64,000 nt of DNA from Linepithema humile (Eukaryota > Arthropoda > Insecta > Hymenoptera > Formicidae): positions 10,756,501-10,820,500 of the forward strand of contig NC_090134.1 of the NCBI RefSeq assembly GCF_040581485.1, read 5' to 3'. Of the stretch, positions 12,701 through 24,250 are shown piece after piece (position 1 is the stretch's first letter; every line of letters starts with the position of its first letter). Below the pieces are notes generated by a model that was not told where the DNA came from, did not search any database, and saw only the letters and a program-made list of their open reading frames with translations. Made by a program: the position numbers and the translations under genes.

Positions 12701-15700
12701 AAAGGTTCTTCACGTTGTATTTTTGCGTAATATTTTGATATTTTTGCCACGCAAAGAGAACTGCATCCAATTCCACGTGGAAAAATTGGACCAAACGTGA
12801 TATACCTCCAATTAATTCACGGGCATGTAGAATAGTCGTGTAGAAATAGCGTGTAGAAATAGCGTGGACAAACTATAGGGATCGGACGGCGCTCGTCGAT
12901 CCAAATATTTTGCATCCCGGATTCATCGTGACGGGACAATCAATAATATCAGCGAAAAGCGTCAGCGTGAGACCATCTGCGACATAATGAATATCGACAT
13001 ACTGGTTACGATAGCAGAAATCTTGTTACGCTAAATCGAGGACAATTTCGGCTGCGATAATAATTTACTATGTGCACTCCGAATAGTGGCGGTTAGTTTC
13101 ATCAGGTTCTTGATGATTTCCCTCACAGAAGTGTCGAGTGAGAAAAATCCAGTGGAAAAATTTGCAATTGAGCATTGGTTGCAGAAACTTTATCGTGAAT
13201 ACGTGGAAATTATTCTGAAATAGTGTTTCCAATAAAAACATTACAGAAAATCGGTAAATATTTCCAACGTGCTAATTACTGAGGAAACATTAATCTCTTC
13301 ATCTTGTTTTCTTTTTTCTTTATATTTTTATCTCTGGGTCACGTTATCCTTCCGTATATACAAACAAGTCTATTATTTTTGTCTTCTGTTTAAAGTTACT
13401 ATTTTTTAGCGCAGTTTTTTGCACGATTTACGTCAATTCCGATTTATTAATCGATCTAATTACGTGATACAATTTACAGAATAAAGAGAGAGACGGCCGG
13501 AATAAGCAATAATAAATGTGCGAGATCTCAACCATTTTCCTCGTGATGAACTTACGAGCAGCGAAAACGAGATCGCGAGATTCCACCACTGGCGAACAAC
13601 AATTAAATGACAGTTACGCGAATCTAAAATCGAAACTGTAGTACTTGAGTAAAAAGAGAGTTGACTGTTATCAAATAAAGCTAATGTTAGAGCTTTTTTC
13701 TTTCGGATTGCGTCACTCGACTCGAACAATAAGTCATCGGAAGGAGGCGACTCGTTTCTTCAAGGTAAAACGTGCCACGATATTCGATTTCGCGATAAGC
13801 AACAACGACACGAAGCCTTCGATGCGTAACTGTAGGCGTAGAGAGAAACACCTTTAGAGTCAGTCCGATATATTATATGCGAGTTTCGATGATGAGCAAA
13901 CACCACTATACTTTGCTGTACAATTGCACTTACGAATGTTAGAACGATGCTTTCCAACACTTTTTGCATAATGCACTGCTTTTGAATAATAAAACAATTT
14001 AAACGACATAAACGTCATAATGCGCGCTTAAAAAATACACATATATATTCGAGTGTTAATATTATATGTAAGAAAAAATTATAAAAAACATTAATTATCT
14101 CAAGTGGTTATTGAATCACCGACAATGTGCAAATCAACCGTCTCGTTTTTTTAGATATGTGCATATATCGAATCACACGCATCGTTCTAATTGACTATTA
14201 ACTAATTTGAGAATATAATACATAATAATTCCCAACCCCGCACGCGCGTTTTCGCTTCTCGATTATGCTTCAGCGCGAACGATAATCGAACAATACCATT
14301 ATTCAAGCATAGCGATGTAGACGTATATTGGGACATACTCGTTCTGAAATATTATAAAAGGCGTCTAATCGATTTCTCTAGCACGCCACTATCTCAAGCG
14401 TTTTTCCGCGACGCGCGATTATTCCGCTTGTCACTTGGCCGTCACGGCAATTTTATCATATCATGTATATAATTATACATGATGCGGTGTATCACGAGAT
14501 GGAATAATCGAGCGCGATCAGGTGAGGAGTCTCTTACCGTCGATCGACAAACAGACCCGGATTTGTGTGGAGACAATCGCGAAGAAAAGGTCTCGGAGAG
14601 ATGAAGAGAGTTATTCAGGCCTCGATCGATTATGCGCGAATACGAATTTTGCGCCGTTTCCTCGCGTTGTGTTCACTTTACTCATTAAGCACTTAATTAA
14701 TGCAATGAAAGACTTGAATGCTACGCTGCGGTTAAGTCGCGAATAAACTTTGTAATTATTCATGGATATATCACGGACGGGAATAAAACGCGAAAGTAAA
14801 AGTGTTCGCCCACGAAGAAAAAAAAGAAGAAAAAATGTATATTTATTATGAGATAAGAAAAAAGTATGTCTTACGAAACAATGAATGATTGATTGGTCAG
14901 TGACGCGTGAATAATCTTTTCTGTAAAATCTCATCGAATCGTTCGAAAGTTCATCCGATTTATTTTCCTGTTTATCTCATGCATGGAACGCTTGTCGATC
15001 GAGCCAGTTATTACGCAGATTGTTAGTAATGATCAAGACCAAATAGAAATATCGCACTTTCGCATTTATTTGAACAATCAACATTATGATACAAGAAGTA
15101 ATTTACAAGGGAAATCCGTAGGGGACGACTCTATTCTCACGACACTGACGCACATATAATATCGACGAGGTGGAGAGAAGTGAGAATTTCTCGACCATAG
15201 GTGATAATGATACGGCAAATAAAGCAAAACGTCAAGATGTTTGTTGTATTACTTTCATGTCGTTTATTTTAATCGAAATTCAGTAGTAATTTAGCTTCCG
15301 CCACTCTAACAAAACGTGTTCACCATCACTCGCCAAATCTTTATTTTTACGTCAATAATAATTAAGATTTAATTATATTAATAATATACAGTACGATAGG
15401 GGCGAGGGGGAGGAGGATTTGTTTACAGATGCGTGTCGTTTAACAATTTTGTTAAACATATACGTACGTCTCTTTCTTACATGCACATGGCTCATAATAC
15501 GCAACATTCGTACTCGATAATATTTCAAAAAAATGAGAGATCGCGGGGATTGATACCCATTTGAAATCGATGCATTTTTTATAAGTTAACATTTCGATTT
15601 CATAGATAAATAAAAAAAAATCATTCCTAGATCAAAACGTAAGCAGTTCCAATATAAAATATAAAATATAAATTAAAAATTCTAAAAAATATGTTTTAAA

Positions 15701-16254
15701 TCCAAAATAAAAATTTAAAACATAAACAAGTTTATTTATATTATAAGTATTTATATTAATTATTTAAAACACTGCTCGATATATGTATTTTGATATGTGC
15801 ATAAAGTTAAATTTACGAAATTATACCGATTTCACTGTGAGTGCGGGATCGCGCATGAATCGAAGAGCGCGGTTGTTTTTGCGAAATCGTAATTATATCG
15901 TTGACTTCATAAAAAGGAAAAATAAGAAACGCATTTGAAGGAATGATTCAATTAGCAATTGTCCAATTTCACGTTTGTGCGCCGATCCGCCCGGAAAAAG
16001 GATTTCCTTAATTTCTTTAATGAGTAACTGCGCTCCTCGACCTTCATGTGTCCGAATACGTTTGCCAGCAATCACACGGCACGACGATCGCAATAATTCG
16101 ACATCGGTTTTCCGTCAATCACACATGTACGTGGTCGCACTTTCATTTTTTTCCATCGCACGCCTTTAACTGTTTTTTCCTTCCTTTTCTCTTCGACATT
16201 TATAAAACAAAAAATATTGAATTTTGTGTCTCCTTCATCGTTTCGCAATTTTGC

Positions 16255-16255
<1 letters not shown>
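9771..16255. other. Gene-free AT-rich sequence
   Basis: No supported gene. Octamers: ATGCAAAT at 10251-10258; ATTTGCAT at 11461-11468 (continuing ATTAAT) and 12521-12528. A 13-base tandem pair (CGTGTAGAAATAG) lies at 12837-12862. GC-richer islands near 11.2-11.4, 11.8-12.35 and 14.2-14.7 kb show no coding signature that I recognise. Confidence 0.45.
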
Positions 16256-16305
<50 letters not shown>

Positions 16306-16403
16306 GCGCTCACTCACTCACTCACTTGCTCGCTCGCTCGCTCGCTCATTCACTTACTCTCACTCTCTCTCTCCCACCCTTCCCTCCTCTCCCTCTTTTC
16401 TTC

Positions 16404-16453
<50 letters not shown>

Positions 16454-16454
16454 C
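16256..16454. repeat. Compound CT / (CTCA) / (CTCG) microsatellite
   Basis: CT runs at about 16256-16305 and 16410-16453 enclose CTCA, CTCG and mixed pyrimidine repeats. The plus-strand frames through it are Ser/Leu repeats and not genes. Confidence 0.92.
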
Positions 16455-16695
16455 AAAAAAAACAAACAATCCGATTTGTTCAGCCAATAAAATCACCCAG
16501 CACTATCGATCACCATTAATTTCGATCCCGGGGACGCCTATTCTTTTTGCGCGAAAACTAAATTATAAGTCGTTCCGTCAGTCTCGGCAACGATTCACAA
16601 TCGCACGTCTCGGGCCGACATCGATGGTAAGGTCGACACAACAAAATCACTTTGCCGGCCGCGTCCCGGTACCACTCCTTCTCACAACCAAATTA

Positions 16696-16738
16696 TACCT
16701 GAGTAATATACCTGAGTAATACCTTAATACCTGAGTAA
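16696..16738. repeat. Three copies of TACCTGAGTAA
   Basis: Exact copies at 16696-16706, 16709-16719 and 16728-16738, starting 13 and 19 bases apart. The reverse complement TTACTCAGGTA contains CAGGTA, the core shared by zinc-finger/ZEB-type and Zelda-like sites, but the next base is not the canonical G. Confidence 0.7.
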
Positions 16739-16938
16739 AAAGAAGCATATCGTAAGAAAGTGTTGCCGGATTTTATAGGGGAAGAATTGTGTTGTTCTCG
16801 CGTTTCGCTCTACACGACAAATTTGAAAACGCGATAAAAGATGATTTCATTGGCTCAACAAATCCTATACATTACGCGTCTACTTCCTTCTTCCTTCCTC
16901 ACCTCTCACCTTCTTCTGTTTTCCTCTACTATTTTTAT

Positions 16939-16959
16939 AAAAAAAAAAAAAAAAAAAAA
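16939..16959. repeat. Poly(A) tract, 21 bases
   Basis: Twenty-one adenines after TTTTTAT. No retroposed gene body is recognisable on the 5' side. Confidence 0.9.
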
Positions 16960-19209
16960 TAATATAAACTAACATGCAATAACAAGCGACAGGTTGAAAT
17001 TAAACGCGTGTATCACATATAATACTCCGTTTAACGTGTATGTTCTATAGACAACTCGTTAATGTAACACAATTATTATCATAATACGCGATTAATTAAT
17101 TAATGCGAAAAGTTTGTAGCCGATACGTCTCTCAAAAGATTTCTCCTAATAATATTTATTTCGCTATCAGCCTGTTATACGACAATAAAAAAAATCACAT
17201 CATCGTAAAATCAACACGCAGTGCAATCTCCGCAACGCAGAATTCATAATTCACGAGCGTCAATTGAATTATACGGAACAGCGTATAAAAAAATATACAC
17301 ATGTATATGCAAATAACGGGAGTGAAATCTTTTGTATCATTTTAATAATGGGCGTCGCGTGTCAATTTGCACCTACAGCATTCATAAACGCGCTTTTTGC
17401 GTTTGCAATTTACGTCACTTTTCGTCGTAACAGTAATCACTTGACAATTAAAACGATCGAGATTGCACTTTTTGTTGAAGTTAGAAATGGCTCGGAAATC
17501 ACAACAAAGATTTTACATTGGAAAGTACATACTTGCGGCATAATCTTTGTTTATGATTTGGAGATAACTCATAACAATAAAATTCATGAGACCGCGTTAT
17601 TCTTCGGCAAGTTTGATTCTTGCGAAATGCGGACAAACTCAATCAAGTCGAAGACTCGAATGTATTGAACACATCGCGTTTTCGAGGAAATGTGGAAAGA
17701 GCCCGGCAATAAACATCAGTGGCCAATTGAGTAAATAATCACAGAAGCTATGACTGCCAATAGTACATGTAATCACTATCACATATAATACATCGCAGGA
17801 TCACTATTTTGAGCAGAGAATATTACTGAATATGTTAGAAAAATGCAAGCTTCCTGTCATCGTTAAAAAAAGTTATATCAATATGACATTCACAAATATT
17901 TGCGTTCATGACGTGCGCTTGAGTAAATTTCCGAGTTACGACTCTAGTTTGACCTTTGCCGAAAGTGCTGTGAAACAATCCGTTACACGATAGATTTATT
18001 CGAACCTTTTTGTTCGTAAAAGAAATGTTTACATTACAAATTGTATTTAAATAAAGAGGGCTTGCAAGTAAAACTTGACAAATTTGCGTAAAATTTGCAA
18101 CTTGTTGAAAAACGCAGATAGTAGTCCCGAATCGAACACCGCTTCTCACGAAATATAGACCGTTTCCATATTTTCATTTGTGGAGAAAGTTTAGGTGGAT
18201 AAAAGAGAAAACGTTCACAGAAAAATACTGTAATACGAAATTGACAATAGACATTAGCGCGAGTTTAACGATGTTGGACGACGTAATGACAGAAATTTCT
18301 TGGAGCGACCTCGAGAATGTATCTCGAGAATGGAAATGCTTCTATTAAGCATCTCGTCGGCATCGGTAAATGGCCCTAACAAGGATTTGAGTCATTCTCA
18401 ATGACGCCAAAGAAGGACGATTGTGCTCCGACGAACGGTGAAGCTAACGAGCGTCGCTAATGCAGGAAGGACTCGACGGCTATATCCTCGGCGGTAGGAT
18501 GAACGGTCTAATATCGGATCTCGTAAAATTCCGGGAAGCAAGCAAATATGCGTCTACCGAGAGCGGACTATTGTGATAGTCGTAGATGAAACCGTGAAGC
18601 TCGCACCAAGAGCAAGTACAGGCTAACTGATTTGTAGGAGACGTTAATCTGCAGTGTGTAAAGGGTAACGCATGCTGCGATTAATCGCAATAAATGGGCT
18701 AAAGTTTGAAGGTTGTGATGCAGTAAAAACTATCAGTGTTTTAAATAAACAACTGTATAATTCTAACAAATTTTTTACAACGCACACATTTCTAATATTA
18801 AATATTTTATAAAATGTTTCTTAAGCACAAAATCATATTACAAAATAATGAGAACTAGATTCATTTTGCAAGCGCTCAAAATTTCGTATCACGTCATATA
18901 CATATATGCAATCTACAGCTGACACTTCTAAGCAAAGTCTAAGAGGGCCCAAAGGCTGGCTTGGGTTCTGAATACTGTGCTATTACCGAAATGTCGAAGA
19001 ATTACGGAAATGAATGGTCCGCGATGCGTTAAGCGCATTATAACGATCAGGAATTACGATGATTAGCGAGTCGCACGATGGTCATGTAACGCCGGTTTGC
19101 CTAAAGAATCCCGCCAGTATGGCGAGCACCGGCGAACAGCTGTACGGTGGGCCCTTCTTATTAGTCTCGTGATGCGCGCTCCACGGAACGCTCGTGTCCC
19201 CATAAAAAT
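16960..19209. other. Gene-free sequence
   Basis: AT-rich to about 18.25 kb, then mixed composition. Octamer ATGCAAAT at 17307-17314. Frames of about 100-130 codons (17264-17668 plus, 17835-18149 minus) look like chance openings with no recognisable domain. Confidence 0.4.
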
Positions 19210-19227
19210 CTCTCTTTTTCTCTCCCT

Positions 19228-19271
<44 letters not shown>

Positions 19272-19272
19272 T
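19210..19272. repeat. Pyrimidine tract with pure (CT)n core
   Basis: Starts TCTCTTTTTCTCTCC, then an uninterrupted CT run at about 19233-19268. Confidence 0.9.
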
Positions 19273-20647
19273 CAATTTGGGCCGTGAATTACAAGCCACG
19301 GCTCCGGCGCGCGTTTGCGCCCCTAAACGACTCTTTTAGCCCGCCAAGTAGATACCACTATTAACGCACGCCGCGCGGTTTATGTACACCTAGTGCATCG
19401 TTACGCGGCCCCGGCTGCCAGACGCAAGCACACGATTCCGCGCATATAAATTATCGTCGGTATTTCGGTAAATATGCGCAGTGTCAACGCGACGTTTCGA
19501 GCATTAATAGACACTGACGGGGACGGGTTTGTTAAACTGTCTTATTGAAATAAGAACGCGTCCGTTGGGAGTGTGTTTTTTGTAATAATTCAAGTTGTAC
19601 CCCAAATCTTACTAGTACCAACATTTCTCTGTTATTTTTCACCGTTGAACTCGGATTACAATAAAAAATTATGCAGAATATAATTGCAATTAACTTTTTA
19701 CGATCCAAGTGTGTCTACGAAGCACATCACTAAATAAATTGTCATTATTATGACTGATTATATCAGTGAAGTATAGATAGCGTTATTTTGTTACTGAAAA
19801 GTCCACTGGTAGTAATAATTAATAATTATTTGAATTACGCCAATGTTATATTTTGATTATACGTCTTTAGATTTTATTGATTTGTAGTACGTGTCGCGCA
19901 ACAATTTCGCTTTCATCGAGACTGTTTGAAGTTATTTAAGGAAAAGTATTGTTGCTTGTGCATTCTTTTCTTCTTTAACATACTTTATGAACTGTTATAT
20001 TATTTGTCGAGAATTTAAATCACTTTATTTTGTAGCATAACATTATCCAAAAAAGGTCAGACCTGATCGTGCTCCATTGCATGAGAATTGCGGATCGCAA
20101 AAAGTTAATAACCATCTTCCAAATGATCTTATGTCATATTATATTGCGTCAAACATAACAAAATTGTACGCGAGTGTTATTGACATTTGAATCGACAGTA
20201 TTTCTAGAGTTTAATGTTGGAAAGCAATTTTATCATCATACTGACATCCGATTTTGTGAGAATTAAGAACGCGTATCGAACGACGATTATAAAACTAAAA
20301 TTGATGCGTATTCAGGATACTCATTAATGGTCGCTGTCACAGGAAGTTGATCGAACACTAGACAAACAACCGCGGAAAACAGCACCTGCATCCGACGCGC
20401 CGATAATGACAACGCGCCAGCAACACTGATGACATCAGGCGTGAATGAATTCGCGCGATACACAGCGTGTAATGAGCCTACCGATGAAAAGGTAAAGAGA
20501 TGATGCCACGCGTTTCGCGTAGGTATACTGGCGCGATCAACGAAGTACCACACGGCGTTCGAGACGGAAAATAAATCGCTGGAAAGACAACGAAGGTGCG
20601 TATCGGCGCTATAGAGTTGCGAGGCCAAATATGCGTTTCACAACGCC

Positions 20648-20649
<2 letters not shown>
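19273..20649. other. Gene-free sequence
   Basis: AT-rich in 19.55-20.25 kb, CpG-richer at the edges. A minus-strand frame at 20287-20628 opens on TTG rather than ATG and has no recognisable motif. No RNA gene or mobile element seen. Confidence 0.4.

Positions 20650-20682
<33 letters not shown>
20650..20682. repeat. (GA)16 microsatellite
   Basis: Uninterrupted GA dinucleotides on the plus strand, followed by AAAATTAC. Confidence 0.92.
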
Positions 20683-20686
<4 letters not shown>

Positions 20687-22179
20687 TTACAAAAAAAACA
20701 GAGCTCGATAGATTAAAGAAAAAAAGAGGCGCAACAAAGTCATCTTAAGAGAAGAAGAATCGATTGAGGAAACCCGCGACATTCAATCCGGACAAGACGA
20801 AAGACCTTGTTTTTGCAAAATGTATACCGCTGATAAAACAAAAATTATATAAATATTGAGGAGTATATTGGAAACGTCAATACGCTTGATTAGTCAACGT
20901 GAGACGAGCGAGAGCAAACGCACAAAAAAGCAAGTGTGAATATTCAGCACATAAGTGTTTAATGAGACACATGATCACTTACGCGCAGCCAAACGACTTT
21001 AAAACAGTAAAAAAAGGGGGTGGAAAGTGAAACCTTTACAAAGCGCGAGAGCAAAAAGCGGAAGATATGATCGATCGATCTCGTCCCGATTTTCGAGCGA
21101 CTGCTGCTCGAAATACAATTTAAATTTTATGGGGCGTAAAAAGTCACGTTTGGTTATCTCGTAAAAAATTTATTGATTTTGAACTAATCTCTTACGGAAT
21201 AAATAAAATAATAAAGTAAAAAAAAGGTAATGTTGCTGTGGATTAAATTGATTGAACGAATCTTCCTGTGTAAATGACAAATTTTGTGGAGAAAGAAAAC
21301 GTATTGCATTTCTCAACAGCAGAACTTTAAATATTATTTCTATAATACTAATATGTGCGATAGTATACAATGTGCAATTTTATCATTCAAAATTACTAGA
21401 AAAAAAGAGAATGTATAACAAGTTTCTTCTGCTTATTCTTATGAACTTTTAGTCACTTAGAATTTAAAGACAAAAGCGCGGTCTTAATTTTGCCGACGGC
21501 AAGAATTATATTTTATCACCTTTAACCAATGCATATTTTGTGTTACAGGCAATGAATTAACTACGCGTCCAGAGAGAGTAAGCGCGACGAGAAAAAGAAA
21601 TCGAAATTCTGCGCGAAATAATTCGTATAGAGACGATCGGCAAACAAACTAAAGAGGATTTTGGTGTAGACGCAGCTGGTCCACATGATAACAATCTAAA
21701 ATTCCGCGGACCACTTTTCTGGAAAATATTAATTCTTTCCACATTTTAATAGTACATTCAAGATATTTGCATCTTTCGTCGTACTGAAGTTTAAAAGACG
21801 TTCAAATTTAACAACAGAAGAAAATAAAAGTGAATGATTAGACTTCCTGATTGTACGATAATCTGATCGGATACTTCATAACTTCAATGTATAAAACATA
21901 CGGTTTATCATCGTCTAGAACTACACCACGCGAAATAAAAATACTTTCAGTGATACCGTGAGAGCCACGCACATTAGCTATGTATCTGCCAAAACCTCTT
22001 TAAAAAAAAAAAAAAATAACAATCCAGACAGAGGTGGAGACGAACGAAACGAGAAGCAGGGAGTCAGAAGAAGACAAATCAAGAGAGCGAGTGAGGAAGA
22101 ATTGTCGAATATTATGCCCGGTAGCGATGGAAGACACGGCTCCGCGCTCGACCCCCGGATAGTACATGCATCGACAATA
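20683..22179. other. Gene-free AT-rich sequence
   Basis: No supported gene. Octamer ATTTGCAT at 21765-21772. A short A run lies at about 22001-22015. Confidence 0.4.
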
Positions 22180-22440
22180 TTGACAATGACAATAATCATA
22201 ATTAAAATTATCATAATCGCAATAATAAGAAATAATAATACGTGACAATAATAATGGTGGCGAATATTATAATAGCAATAATAATAAGATCACCGCGTTA
22301 ACGCCGAGCTTGTTACAGTTACAACATTTTCTCGAGACCAGACAATAATTTGTCACAATAATATAATAATAATATAATAGTAATATATATAATAATATAT
22401 GATAATAATAATAATAAACATAATAATACAATAATGATAA
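22180..22440. repeat. Degenerate (ATA/AAT)n-rich block
   Basis: Dense ATAATAAT repeats with interruptions. It marks the AT-rich boundary just beyond the inferred 3' end of vvl. Confidence 0.75.
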
Positions 22441-22834
22441 GAACATAGCTAAAATCTTCCGATCTATATATAGACATAGAGCTTTCAAATGTATCGCCAT
22501 TTCGCGTTTTTTCTCATATATATATATCCTTCTTTCTATTTATATATAATAATATATTTTCATCTACATAAACTCGCACGATCGCGCCTGTGTGTGTATA
22601 TATATATACATACATATATATTTATGCATACTTACTTTTTATACAGAAGGGATTTTTTGCGTGTGGGGGGATCTGTCTTGTTGTCTCGCTAGGATTTCGC
22701 ACGCGCTTTTCCGACACGCATTCCCTCTCCGAGATGTGTGTGCGCCCTGTACCTTTTTTTTATATATATATATGTATAATCTGTCCCTCTTTTTTACTTC
22801 GTCGCGCCGCATATTCTTCGTCTCTCTCCTTCCC

Positions 22835-22861
22835 TTTATTTCTTTCTTTCTTCCATTTATT
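22835..22861 (-). promoter_or_regulatory. Candidate poly(A) signals for vvl (two AATAAA)
   Basis: Minus-strand AATAAA at 22856-22861 and again at 22835-22840, the first two canonical hexamers downstream of the vvl stop. In AT-rich DNA such hexamers are common, so only their order and their position at the edge of the GC-rich locus favour them. Confidence 0.35.
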
Positions 22862-22907
22862 CCAGCTTCCGCGTCTGTTTTTCGAACGTACTCGCCTATC
22901 GTCGACA

Positions 22908-22916
22908 GCGGCGGCA

Positions 22917-22996
<80 letters not shown>

Positions 22997-23015
22997 AACG
23001 ACAACGACGACGACG
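22908..23015. repeat. Compound (CGG)n-(CGA)n trinucleotide array
   Basis: GGC/CGG triplets at 22908-22936 run into a CGA array to about 23015 with a few AAC interruptions. It lies in the inferred vvl 3' UTR; in the vvl-sense RNA it would read as UCG/GCC triplets. Every frame through it is a homopolymer (G, D, R, T, S), so apparent reading frames here are not genes. Confidence 0.9.
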
Positions 23016-23064
23016 ATTCACGTTCTTTCTCTCTCACTTAACTTACTAGCTTTATCTAGTACAT

Positions 23065-23072
23065 TATTTACA
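23065..23072 (-). promoter_or_regulatory. Pumilio response element-like octamer in inferred vvl 3' UTR
   Basis: Minus strand reads TGTAAATA, an exact match to the Pumilio consensus UGUANAUA, about 1.18 kb after the vvl stop and before the first AATAAA. It is functional only if the inferred 3' UTR reaches this far. Confidence 0.25.
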
Positions 23073-23429
23073 GTCCATATTTACTTATGTTACATCATCC
23101 GCCGGGTTTACTCCGAGCAAATCCCGTGCGAACGCAGCACTCTTTTACGCACGTTCTTCACGCCCGTTCGTCCGTTCGTATTCGTTCCATGAATTTCAGA
23201 CTCTTTTTCGCGAGATAATCGGGAAAATTGCGCGCGCGAAAGAACACTTCTCACGACGCGTGTTTCATGTCTGATGTTCGATTGCCCGCTTGATCCGCGA
23301 GCGAGAGAGAGAAGACACTTCCGTTCTTTCTTCGCACCCGCACATCTGAGTCCACCTCGCGTTCGCGGCACGCTGTTATTAAACCATCCTTCTTCGGGTT
23401 CCCGTCGGAGTAAAAGCACTTTTGTTCAC

Positions 23430-23480
<51 letters not shown>

Positions 23481-23500
23481 AACAATAACAACAACAACAG
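23430..23500. repeat. (CGA)17 array followed by (AAC)n
   Basis: Seventeen uninterrupted CGA triplets (23430-23480), then AAC-rich sequence to about 23500. It is the second trinucleotide array within 0.8 kb of the vvl stop codon. Confidence 0.9.
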
Positions 23501-24250
23501 CAAACAGCCAACAAGGTCCGCGGTACGTTTCGAAGCGGACTTGACGAACGGACGAACGGGCTCCGACCTGGCCGCGCGAAAGAGGAACGTCATCACCGTG
23601 ACCATTAATCGTACTCGTCGTAAGATAATGACAGTGAGTCTCTTCCCGTATCGCGTCGTAAAAGACACGATCAGGATATTTCACTTATCACCGCAAAACC
23701 TCATCGATAGAGGAAACAGTCGCATGAGCGACGGCAAGATGGCAACGACGACTACGACGACGACGATGATGGCGAGGATGATGGACTTGGGCGAAGAATA
23801 TCCTGAAGATTCTTGAGTGAAGAATGATCGCGATGTTCGTCGATGGCCGCGATACTCGCGGCGACGCGTCCTCTCTTCCTTAGTCCTCTTTTTCTCAGTT
23901 TCAAGTGCAACTTTTGTCCGGACGCGCGGTCAAGGTCGATAAAAGATCGCCGACCGAGCGCGTCAGCTCCTCAGCCTCCCCGGTGGACCGGTTTCGGCCT
24001 CGTTAAACCCCGTTGATCCTCGTCGAACAAGCCACCATTCTGTACACTCGTCTTGATAACGAGCGCTGCCGTCCGGCAAGTAGAAAGGACGCCGTGGGTC
24101 GGTCAGCTACGTAGTCGTATAACTGCCGGTACGCGCCTGAAGGTAGTGATGATAGAACGGCGGCAAGGTCGTCGTTTCCGTCGTCGACGACACATTTACC
24201 GAGTTCTGCGAGGTTACCGCGAGGCCCAACGGGGGAGGCCCCGGCGAACG

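Larger units (their letters stand above)
22835..24250 (-). other. vvl: Inferred 3' UTR of vvl
   Basis: Region directly after the vvl stop codon on the minus strand. Moving away from the stop, no canonical AATAAA occurs until 22856-22861, followed by a second at 22835-22840, which would give a 3' UTR of about 1.4 kb. It contains two trinucleotide arrays (see separate entries) and one Pumilio-type octamer. No plausible coding frame other than simple-repeat translations is present. The boundary is inference; transcript data would be needed to fix it. Confidence 0.4.

Noticed and set aside
17264..17668. 134-codon plus-strand frame
   Set aside because: Opens on TTG; no domain, no splice context, composition typical of the surrounding intergenic DNA.
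20287..20628. 113-codon minus-strand frame
   Set aside because: Opens on TTG, has no recognisable motif, and CpG-rich local sequence explains the lack of stops.
22590..23192. 200-codon frame with poly-Ala and poly-Thr
   Set aside because: Homopolymers come from the CGG/CGA array; the ends are AT microsatellite translation.
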